Shown here: positions 56,081 to 64,000 of the stretch, in pieces
How positions within the stretch are numbered: the first letter of the stretch is position 1
Layout: each line of letters starts with the position of its first letter
Assembly: GCA_947652605.1 (NCBI GenBank)
Contig: OX393579.1
Location: 44,832,970-44,896,969 of the forward strand
Reading direction: 5' to 3'
Source of the DNA: Elmis aenea
Taxonomy: Eukaryota > Arthropoda > Insecta > Coleoptera > Elmidae
DNA length: 64,000 nucleotides
Notes under the pieces: model-generated
Seen by the model: the letters and a program-made list of their open reading frames with translations, nothing else
Told to the model about the DNA's origin: nothing
Database searches by the model: none
Translations under genes and position numbers: made by a program

Positions 56081-57446
56081 CATTCAAAAAGTATGCAACA
56101 AATGGAAAAGCCTATTATTTTCGATTTCTCAGAAAATTATATTATTGATAAAAGTTTGTACATGGCCTAAAACGAATTTTAAAATAAAAAAAGTCATATG
56201 ACACTGGATATTAGTGACTTTTTGATTTTTTTAATGTTAAAGTTACTATAAACAACATAATTATTGGAAATTAAACGTCAAATACCATAGTAGGTCATAT
56301 TATAAAATTCTCAACAACTTTTTCCTATTCATTTTTTGTACCTAATAAAATAAGGGCACTTGCTTTCTGCGAATATTTCTAAAATCTCTAAAATCTAGTG
56401 TGCTATGTATTTTATTGTTTTTTTTTTTTAAATCTCAAAATTAGTTTCATGCACCAACTTTTATTAAGAATAACGTTTTCTGAGAAATCGATAATAAAAA
56501 ACTTTTTTTCACTACTAGTAATATAGCGTAGCATTATGACGTATATTAGAATGCCGTGAAATTCAATTTCTCTACCTTTGCATGGTTACAGGTAAACAAT
56601 TTTTCATTATTAACCACTGGTGAATAATGAACAAATTTATATTTTTTGATAATACTGTTGTAGTTTTAAAGAAAAAAAAATTATAGGACGATTTAGTATG
56701 ATGGAGAAATTCTCTTTATTGGTATTTTAGCATTTAAAACGTTGTTTAAATAAATTAATTTAATTTTAAAAACTTTGGTGTATTTAAATAACACGACTTT
56801 CGCGCCGTAATAAATGACGGTTGTCAATATCCACACCGTCGATTGACACAACGTGAAAAAGAGAAAAGTTTTAATGTCAGTATTTTAGATGAAACCATCG
56901 CTTAAAAACAATGTTTTTTAATAACAATAGTGATTTAGCAAGATGAGTAACACGCAGATTCAATATTTCTATAGAATAGATAGGTACTTAACTTTTTATA
57001 TTTTAGGTTAGAAAGTGCGTACATAACATAAATGGGTTTGTCTTACTAGTAGTGAAAAAAATAGTATATACACCACGGTAGAGAAGTCTTATAGTTGACT
57101 TCTCTACCTTGGTATATAATATACTTTTTGATTTGTTGTATACTTTTTGAACGTTAACATTTCTAGAAGATAAAAATTGGAAATTTACTATCACATTTTG
57201 AAATAAGCATTATTTTGTAATTCTAAACAACTTTATTTTACGAACTTTCTTGTACCTACCTGTTAAAATAAGGGCACTTCTTCTAAAATCGCTAATATCT
57301 AGTGTGCTATAAATTTTTATTCAGTTTTTGTAATCTTAAAATTAGTTTTAGACCATGCACCAACTTTTATTTAGAATAAAATGTTTCTGAGAAATCGATA
57401 ATAAAAAACTTTTTCATTTGTTGCATACTTTTTGAATGACCTTGTA
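56081..57446. mobile_element. Family X element, copy 2, interrupted by Y1
   Basis: The left part starts CATTCAAAAAGTATGCAACA at 56091. The right end is GCATACTTTTTGAATGACCT followed by TGTA at 57446, so the ends are ATTCAAAAAGTATGCAACA inverse repeats. Internal units repeat: AAATAAGGGCACTT with ATCTAGTGTGCTAT, CACCAACTTTTAT and GAGAAATCGATAATAAAAAA occur at about 56350-56500 and again at 57260-57410. The element Y1 (56503-57125) sits between the two units. No coding content. Confidence 0.65.
56503..57125 (+). mobile_element. Element Y, copy 1
   Basis: This is a 623-bp unit nearly identical to 60253-60945. It begins TTTTTTTCACTACTAGTA, whose inverse TACTAGTAGTGAAAAAAA lies at 57044-57061, followed by a hairpin (CGGTAGAGAAGTC against GACTTCTCTACC) and TATATAATATACT. 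The flanks differ from those of copy 2. ACTTTTT lies on both sides and could be the target duplication. No transposase. Confidence 0.8.
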
Positions 57447-58085
57447 TAAACTTTAAAAAATGAAAATAATTTAGAGATAATAAAGCAGAACCATAAACAA
57501 AATAAAAATAGAAACAATACGCGCAAGTTTTTTTTTTGTTGGTTAAAATAATTTGATTATTTTTGCCATTTTTCGTTGGTTTTTATTTATTATGTGTAGG
57601 TACATCACTTTGATCAATAATAATTAGATCGAATTTATGAGCAAATTTTTCGCGAAAATAGAAAAATAAATCAAATTTCGCGCCAAACGGTGACAGATAC
57701 GAAGAAAAGTCAAGAGACACTTTAAGTTTAGAATAAAATGTTCTACCGAAAAACATATTGATTTTAAACAGGTCCGTACGAGTTTTTTATAAAATTTATA
57801 GAAATTGAACTCGCACAACTCCGCCACTGGTTGTTTGTGGGGCTTGATATTCTCATCGAATGTGGTAACCTGTAAGGTGATTGTGTATATCAAATTTGGT
57901 TTAAATATATTAACTGGTTGAGAAACTGTTACACATTATCCATATTTTTTCGAAAATTTCAACACCCTGTATCTTTAAAATGAAGCATTTTTGGACCCAT
58001 GTTGATATGAAATATTCGCTTTAAAATGAGTTTTTTTATCGACTGTTGAAGTCCTGCTACAAAAAAGTGGACCACCCTGTATAAT
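57447..58085. mobile_element. Sequence with two orphan CACCCTGTA right ends
   Basis: AACACCCTGTATCTTTAAAA at 57960 and GTGGACCACCCTGTATAAT at 58066 are right ends of CAGGGTG elements in the same orientation, 110 bp apart. The second matches the TACAGGGTGGTCCAC end at 30935. No left ends are found, so these are fragments. The interval 57447-57959 contains nothing else recognised. Confidence 0.5.
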
Positions 58086-58550
58086 AAAACATTTTTCGCA
58101 AGAGAAAAACACATGGTGTACCATGCGATAGGGAAATTCAAGGGCTTTTAAATGTTTCGCTTTAAATGAGGGAAAACATTTGCAAAAATTAAATTTAAAA
58201 AATCGTGTATATCAAACACTATAATGTTTTTTTTTAAGTTTTTACGCGTTGATTTGTTATCTCGACCTTATTTTTATCTAGAACTATTTATTGACGACTT
58301 CTCATTACTTTTTATTACGTTTTGTTCATTATTTTAGTTACAGACTGCTTTAACTGATGTAATATTTTGGAAATTACATAGTTTATGGTAATTAGCACTC
58401 CAATTACTCGTCAAAGGTTCTGAGTAGGTACTTGGAGTTATAAAATTTACAGTAACATTTTATTTTGTTTTTATCTTTATGGACTCTTAAAATATGCCCA
58501 CAGATGTTATTAAAAATATTAGGCAGCACGTACTACTCCAAAAACAGTAT
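58086..58550. other. No recognised feature
   Basis: AT-rich spacer, nothing supported. Confidence 0.4.
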
Positions 58551-59034
58551 TAAATCTGTTTTATACTATACTATGTTTTCGTTTAAGAAAATCGTATACG
58601 ATTTTTAATACAAATTTTCGTTCAAGAATTTAGCATGGAAAATATGAACCATTTACATTGTACTATTTTTTGGTACGAAAACTGCAATATATTTTGGTTA
58701 CTTTTTAGTAACTTTTATCATATTTTGTTGGCACCTTGGGTAACCATGTCAAATTTTCAATTTAATCACAAAATAAATTGTGAGGGATTAACGGTAAAGT
58801 AGTATTTAACATCGTTTGATTGTTTCAGTTAACCTAACCCACAAATGACCTGCGGTCAGATACAGTTACAGTAGAATACGCATGCGCCTATGCTTAAATT
58901 GGACGCATTTAGGGCACGTAGTAATTTCGTACGAATTTTTCGTTCAAGATTTTTAATTTCTGATTGACACTGTACTAGAAAATCGTATACGATTTTCTTA
59001 AACGAAAAAATAGTATAGTATAAAACAGACTTTA
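58551..59034. mobile_element. MITE with about 50-bp ends containing a palindrome
   Basis: TCTGTTTTATACTATACTAT at 58555, then CGTTTAAG and AAAATCGTATACGATTTT, are inverted at 58978-59030. Only one or two differences were seen over about 50 bp. Each terminal repeat contains the perfect 18-bp palindrome AAAATCGTATACGATTTT. TTTCGTTCAAGA also recurs inside (58617, 58937). The interior is non-coding. The superfamily is undetermined. Confidence 0.75.
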
Positions 59035-60252
59035 GACTTTGTATTAAATAAGTAAGATAACAATGTAAAGTAAAAGTGACAAGGTAAAACCTGTTTAAAA
59101 GCCAAATTCATCGCATTTTGCCTAAAGTACTACGTTTTGTGTTAGCATCTCAGCACCGGTTTTCACAATTAATCCCAAATTTCAAGGCCTTTTTGGGGAA
59201 TCTTTTACTTTACTCACACCCACTGTACCTGGTATGCACATACAAAACTGCATCGTTTAGGATTATTTTTGATTCCGTTTTGCAATATTTGGAGGTATTT
59301 TAAAGCATTTGATAGTTTCCATTCGCATGTTTTATTACTGATCGGTTGTATAAACCGCGGTTTTGCAATCAATGCAGTAGTTGTGTGCTAAATGCATTGG
59401 TTACAGCAGTTAACTGGCGTCGTTTATTTATTAACTCTGTTCATAAATTATAAAAACACGTAAATGAACCTGCATTTAGACATTTAAAGCTTGCTCAATG
59501 ATTCATGGCATTCAAACTTCATTAACTACTAATAACAAACAAATCCATTATTAAAAGGAAGTTGCCGCATTAAATAACTTGAAACTGAAAAGCAAATTAC
59601 ACGGTAAAATTACTGTTGTAAATAAATCACCGTCCGGTTTTTAATTCAGAACAAAAAAAAGTTTGAACAATAAGGGAATTAATCTAGACATTATAAACGC
59701 GCTAGAAGCATCGATGATAAATACAAAATAGCTGTAGTGTAATTGTATTTCGCCCTTAGCCGAAAACCCAGCCCAGAATGGCTAATGAATATAATGCACA
59801 GAACAATATAAATGAATGAGTTTTGTAGGCTATCAAAAACCGTGACGCCTCGTACAAACAAAACACTGCCATCTACATAACAATGCATATTAGAATAAAA
59901 TAATGTACCGTATTTAAAACATGACAGAAATATTAATGATTACTTGAAACGTTGGACATGCTTTTCTAGAATGCGTTATTACCGTCAGTCCGTTAATTTA
60001 AAGAGGCACATTTTCCGCTACTCAAGATTAAGCGTTTATGCGATTGGCGATTGCACTTTATTGAAAATCGAAAAATTAGAGGACCTTTAGAAATATAAAA
60101 TTTCCAGTCATTGCGTTCTATTGTTTGTGTTTAATTTGGCTTTGCGTTACAAGTTTAAAGGCTGCAAATTAAGCTCAGGTTAAAGATTTAGCGAATTAAA
60201 AAATTATCGTGCAGAAAAAGTATTAGCTTACTTATAGATGGGCAAAATATTA
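59035..60252. other. Apparently unique sequence
   Basis: No element or gene was recognised; short frames only. Confidence 0.4.
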
Positions 60253-60945
60253 TTTTTTTCACTACTAGTAATATAGCGTAGCATTATGACGTATATTAGA
60301 ATGCCGTGAAATTCAATTTCTCTACCTATGCATGGTTACAGGTAAACAATTTTTCATTATTAACCACTGGTGAATAATGAACAAATTTATATTTTTTGAT
60401 AATGCTGTTGTAGTTTTAAAGAAAAAAAAATTATAGGACGATTTAGTATGATGGAGAAATTCTCTTTATTGGTATTTTAGCATTTAAAACGTTGTTTAAA
60501 TAAATTAATTTAATTTTAAAAACTTTGGTGTATTTAAATAACACGACTTTCGCGCCGAAATAAATGACGGTTGTCAATATCCACACGGTCGATTGACACA
60601 ACGTAAAAAAGAAAAGTTTTAATAATGTCAGTATTTTAGATGAAACCATCGCTTAAAAACAATGTTTTTTAATAACAATAGTGATTTAGCAAGATGAGTA
60701 ACACGCAGATTCAATATTTCTATAGAATAGATAGGTACTTAACTTTTTATATTTTAGGTTAGAAAGTGCGTGCATAACATAAATGGGTTTGTCTTACTAG
60801 TAGTGAAAAAAATAGTATATACACCACGGTAGAGAAGTCTTATAGCCTTCGGGCCCTTACATCACTCGGCGCTTCGCGCCTCGTGATCTAATCTGAGCCC
60901 TCAGGCTATAATAGTTGACTTCTCTACCTTGGTATATAATATACT
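60253..60945 (+). mobile_element. Element Y, copy 2, with a 69-bp insertion
   Basis: It follows copy 1 (56503-57125) almost base for base, differing by scattered substitutions and small indels (for example ACGTAAAAAAGAAAAG against ACGTGAAAAAGAGAAAAG). The exception is an extra 69 bp at 60846-60914. It ends TATATAATATACT next to the mariner end that begins near 60955. High identity and different flanks indicate recent transposition rather than one long duplication. Confidence 0.85.
60846..60914. mobile_element. 69-bp hairpin insert in element Y
   Basis: With the preceding TATAG it forms a hairpin: TATAGCCTTCGGGC against GCCCTCAGGCTATA, then ATCACTCGGCGC against GCGCCTCGTGAT with a TTC loop. 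It is absent from copy 1, which reads CTTATAGTTGAC across the site. ATAG on both sides may be the target duplication. It sits exactly in the loop of Y's own terminal hairpin. Confidence 0.8.
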
Positions 60946-61130
60946 ATTATATACGAGGATCGTTCAACAGAAATACGTTAAGAGGCTGTAAGGCATTTTT
61001 TACTAAACGAATCCAAAAGAAGTCTCCATTAACTTTAAGTCCCATTGTTGCACTAATCTATAGATTCCCTGCTGGTAAAATTCTTGCGGCTGTTTGCGGA
61101 ACCATTCCTTAACAGCAAACTCTACCTCTG

Positions 61131-61495
61131 AACAAAAGGTCAAAGGTCACGTGTTTTTTCCGCTCGCGCGGAGACTGCTATAGGGGGGTTGATCCCCTCT
61201 TCAGTCGTTAGGTACAAGGATAATGGGTAGGGATGTGGATAGTCAAGGATGGGTAAGGATAGGTGGAAGTACTGCCACAGCATTAGTCAAGGATGGGTAA
61301 GGATAGGTGGAAGTACTGCCACAGCATTAGTCAAGGATGGGTAAGGATAGGTGGAAGTACTGCCACAGCATTTGCCTTAACCATAGAGGAAACCACCTGA
61401 AACCTCTACAATGACAGTCGGCCCTGGGAATCGAACCCAGGACCTCCCGATTACAAGTTAGGTTGTTTTACCAACCAGCCACCAAGCTCGGTCTG
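61131..61495 (-). mobile_element. SINE with tRNA-like head
   Basis: Read on the minus strand, the head at 61491-61419 contains TGGCTGGTTGG (A-box-like) and GGTTCGATTCC (an exact RNA polymerase III B box) with a good T-arm, CTGGG-TTCGATT-CCCAG. The anticodon loop CTTGTAA would give TGT, but the acceptor stem does not pair, so it is a SINE promoter and not a tRNA gene. The body holds three identical 44-bp units. The tail region near 61150-61200 includes GGGGGGTTGATCCCCTC and CGCTCGCGCGG. It inserted into the mariner relic. Confidence 0.75.
61241..61372 (-). repeat. Three identical 44-bp units in the SINE body
   Basis: AGTCAAGGATGGGTAAGGAT begins units at 61241, 61285 and 61329, each followed by AGGTGGAAGTACTGCCACAG and CATT. 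I see no difference among the three. A related GGTACAAGGATAATGGGTAG precedes them. Confidence 0.9.
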
Positions 61496-61690
61496 CGTCC
61501 GAACTGAATCGCAGCCCTTTTAGTGATTTCTTAAATGGACCAAACACATGGAAATCGCACGGGGACAAGTCGGGATTGTAAAATGGGCGTTGTAAGACTT
61601 CCCACTTCGTACGACCAAGCAGATCTTGAACCGTTCAGGCTACATGGGGTCGAGCATTATCATGCAGAAGACTGACACCATGGCAACCAG

Positions 61691-62182
61691 CTACTTTCCG
61701 GGCTAGGCCAGGAAAGATGTATTTTCCAGCCTAAAAATTGATCGGAAACAACTGATTTTCTGGACGGAAGCAAAAAAGAAAACGTATTTTGATGATATAA
61801 ACTTTGTCATGGAGACCGGGCTTCTTTACGTATACTATGGGTGTACATAATTTGTTATTCCAAAGCAGAAAAATATTAAAAAAAAATAAAAAAAGCTTTT
61901 TTCATAATTTAATGTTCCGATATTTTTAATAAATTCTGATATTGATGAAATTATCACAGTATTACAAAGATTTTAACGCAAGATAGACGAAAATAACAGT
62001 TTTTAAATATCCCGGGACAATAAGTATTTCCGGGTAAATATAATTTGTATAGGTTAAAATGGACTGGGATCCCGGGAATCCGGGAGAGAAACCCATCTAC
62101 TACTGAACAACAATTGGCAGCAATTCCTTAAATGTTTGTGTGTTATGTTATATTTTGTGGTGATTTCACAATACTAGGATAC
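61691..62182. other. Possible upstream mariner sequence, otherwise unassigned
   Basis: The first 100-200 bp may continue the mariner relic (minus strand), but the frames are too broken to follow. ATCCCGGGAATCCGGGAGAG near 62070 is a short GC-rich block without assignment. Confidence 0.35.
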
Positions 62183-63475
62183 TAGGGTGACCAAACGTCC
62201 TACTTTGGGAGGACATGTCCTACAATTAAACCTTTTGTCCTCTGTCCTACCTCCCCAAAATAAAAAGCATAAATGCCCTACTTTATATTTTTCCAATAAA
62301 AATAAAAATTAAGAACTCATTTCATTCAATAAAAATTGCAATGCAAAATATTAAATGTTTTATCAAATTTGAACGCGCCTAACTGTCTATTTTTCTGTAT
62401 TACCTTTATTTTATTAATATTATACTGTTGATTTAAAAAAATCTTGAATTACAAATTGAGTTTAGTATACAGGGTGAGTCAGTTTGACTGTCGCACCCCT
62501 ATAACTTTGTTATTTTAAGAGGTAACCACCTATAAACCTTATATTTTTGTAAATCGTTGAACATTCTTTACTGAATGACGTTCATATGTTTTTTCTTCCA
62601 TGAAATATGTCAGACTGGTGATTGTCAACTTTTTTTTTGACAAATCCAGGTAGACTTTTTTTATTGACTAGAGAATTAAATTTTAAATTCGATGATAGTA
62701 CATTAAAAAAATAATCATCCACAAGAAACTTTTTGAGAAAAATATGTTTTGAAGTTATTTATTATTTTTGCAAAATCCTATTTAACTAAACAAAACTTGA
62801 TCGCTGTAGTAATTGACAGTTTATAACTATGTTTTATTATTTTTTGACAACAAATCATTATTTTGGTGAGCATTTAATTGAGAATGGACCTTCTGCCAAT
62901 TTGCTTCTCTGAGTGTGTAGGTATTTAAGGCGTTTTAATTTAATGTTCACAAAATAATGATTTTTCCTCAAAAAATAATAAATCACAATTTGTTAGACAA
63001 GGTATAAAATGGCAATTACTACAGCGATCGTGTTTTGTTGAGTAAAATACAACGATTTCGTGAAAACTAATAAATAAATTTTAAACTTATTTTTCTCAGA
63101 AATTTTCCTATGTATGTTTTTTTTTTAATGAACTATCGGATTTAGAATTTAATTCTCTATCAGAATCAATAAAAAAAATTATACTAGGTTTTTCAAAAAA
63201 CAAGTTGACAATCGCCAGTCTGACATTTCATCGTAGAAACAACATTTGAACATCACTCGATAGAGAATTTTGCTCGATTTACAAAAATACAAGGTTTATG
63301 AAGGTTATCTCTTATAATATCAAAGTTATAGAGGTGCGACAGTCAAACTGAATTACCCTGTATATCGTCATTTTAATATCTTGGTTATGATCTTTAATCT
63401 CCAGTTATTTTGAAACATCCTATATTTAAGTGCCCTACTTTGGGCATAGCGAATTCTGGTCACCCTACTGGATAC
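62175..63475. mobile_element. hAT-like element split by a nested foldback
   Basis: The ends TAGGGTGACCAAACGTCC (from 62183) and TTCTGGTCACCCTA (ending 63467) are inverse over TAGGGTGACCA. Flanks TAGGATAC (62175-62182) and CTGGATAC (63468-63475) share GGATAC, consistent with a decayed 8-bp hAT target duplication. Both ends carry CCTACTTTGGG/CCCTACTTTGGG motifs. Removing the foldback 62468-63362 leaves about 390 bp. No transposase. Confidence 0.7.
62468..63362. mobile_element. CAGGGTG foldback, family 1, nested in the hAT
   Basis: The left end is TACAGGGTGAGTCAGTTTGA, then GTCGCACCCCTATAACTTTG. The right end read inversely is TACAGGGTAATTCAGTTTGA. The arms meet near 62900-62950. It is closely related to 37182-37967, including the TTACTACAGCGATC stretch near the arm interior. 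TA at both edges. Confidence 0.85.
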
Positions 63476-64000
63476 GCCTTTCATTGCATATAAGTGAAAC
63501 TGAACTACATCTAGATAAAATATTAGTGTACTGTGATATCAGAGTATCCCATTAGGTTCCAATTCCGTCTTTGTCATCGAGTGTTATGTCAGAATTTTCC
63601 GTCATGACTGTATAAGCTAACATTGGAACCACAGGACAAAATGGGGCACTACGCTATTATGCCCTGTGTGAATGCCATTATGTGTTTCTTATTGTCCATA
63701 ATATAAATAAAATAATTGATTATTCGTGTTCTGTGACCATGGAATGATGAGAAATTACTAAAAAGTACAGATAGGCAGGGGTGGTCTATATTTTTCATTA
63801 ACATAATTAATTAACAATGATACAATTTAAGCTATGTTTTAAGTGTTTTATGGCAAATGGTGACATTACACATCCTTATTCCAAGCTGCATGCTCATGTG
63901 CAGGTCCTACACGTCCGGAATAGTCGGATTTGTCACGTTTGATAGGTCCCGTGTTGTAATTCCATCACCAAATGCCGGTCAGTATTTATTTTATGTTTAT
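63476..64000. other. No recognised feature
   Basis: The last 525 bases show no element end or gene that I can support. Confidence 0.4.

Larger units (their letters stand above)
60950..61690 (-). pseudogene. Mariner transposase relic split by a SINE
   Basis: On the minus strand, 61685-61500 gives LLHDNARPHVA, TVQDLLGRTKWEVLQRPFYN, PDLSPCDFHVFGPFKKSLKG and LRFSSDA. The HDNA and SPDLSPCD aspartates are the last two of the mariner DDD triad. The frame then resumes at 61130-61020 with SEVEFAVKEWFRKQPQEFYQ and QGIYRLVQQWDLKL, the expected next segment. The 360 bp between are the SINE. Stops occur near both ends, and the first catalytic aspartate was not found. TACGAGGATCGTTCAACAG near 60955 may be its terminal repeat. 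Confidence 0.85.

Noticed and set aside
61419..61491. A functional tRNA gene with anticodon TGT
   Set aside because: The T-arm and B box are good, but the acceptor stem does not pair and the unit is attached to a SINE body.

Overview
This looks like insect nuclear DNA, with no sign of bacterial, phage or plasmid sequence. It is strongly AT-rich, no long open reading frame encodes a recognisable host protein, and almost everything recognisable is the debris of eukaryotic transposable elements: LINEs, mariner/Tc1, hAT, PIF/Harbinger and piggyBac elements, palindromic foldbacks, a tRNA-like SINE and tandem repeats. A beetle would fit this mix, but that is a guess. A 200-base run of N (24103-24302) marks an assembly gap. 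The window is best read as a gene desert or part of a very large intron. The only plausible host-gene piece is a 47-nt non-coding exon candidate on the + strand at 48267-48313.

Layout. 0-15 kb holds foldback elements beginning TACAGGGTG (930-1601, 5281-6977, 13604-14673), a hAT element split by one of them (5199-7128), a TA-flanked MITE (3967-4417), a modular CCAAT-rich repeat cluster (8033-9470), a LINE 3' end (9894-10531) and a mariner relic (12413-12983). 15-30 kb holds a MITE (15361-15546), another long foldback (17361-18877), a GC-rich patch (19500-20240), a PIF/Harbinger element with a broken Myb/SANT coding piece (20334-21491), the gap, a 147-bp tandem array (25309-25850), two LINE 3' ends (25822-27210), a 0.4-kb palindrome (28007-28405) and a Tc1-like transposase pseudogene (29743-30560).

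30-48 kb holds more foldbacks (30935-31671, 37182-37967), a small hAT MITE with an 8-bp target duplication (33600-33830), a composite palindrome containing two further hairpins (34748-35740), LINE fragments (36336-36660, 40412-41064, 41213-41520) with a perfect 64-bp-arm hairpin between the last two (41065-41212), a run of CAGGGTG ends before a transposase N-terminus (42884-43700), Harbinger-type remnants (45075-45472) and a piggyBac-like mini-element with an 80-codon acidic ORF (45507-46228). 48-64 kb holds the exon candidate, a pseudogene of an uncharacterised transposon-type protein (48857-49457), a CR1/L2-like LINE (50618-51823), a LINE RNase H fragment (51948-52471), a 38-bp minisatellite (52785-53360), two copies of a roughly 0.6-kb element (56503-57125 and 60253-60945), a mariner relic interrupted by a SINE (60950-61690), and a second hAT split by a foldback (62183-63467).

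These pieces do not form a pathway. What links them is insertion history: repeated nesting, with palindromic non-autonomous elements landing inside older DNA transposons, and LINE fragments lying mostly on the minus strand. I found no convincing new functional system. The strongest unusual signals are the nested palindromes, the hairpin between two LINE clades, the SINE with three identical 44-bp units, and the piggyBac-like mini-element with its palindromic TGAGTCA-type sites. All family assignments come from reading motifs by eye, without database searches.
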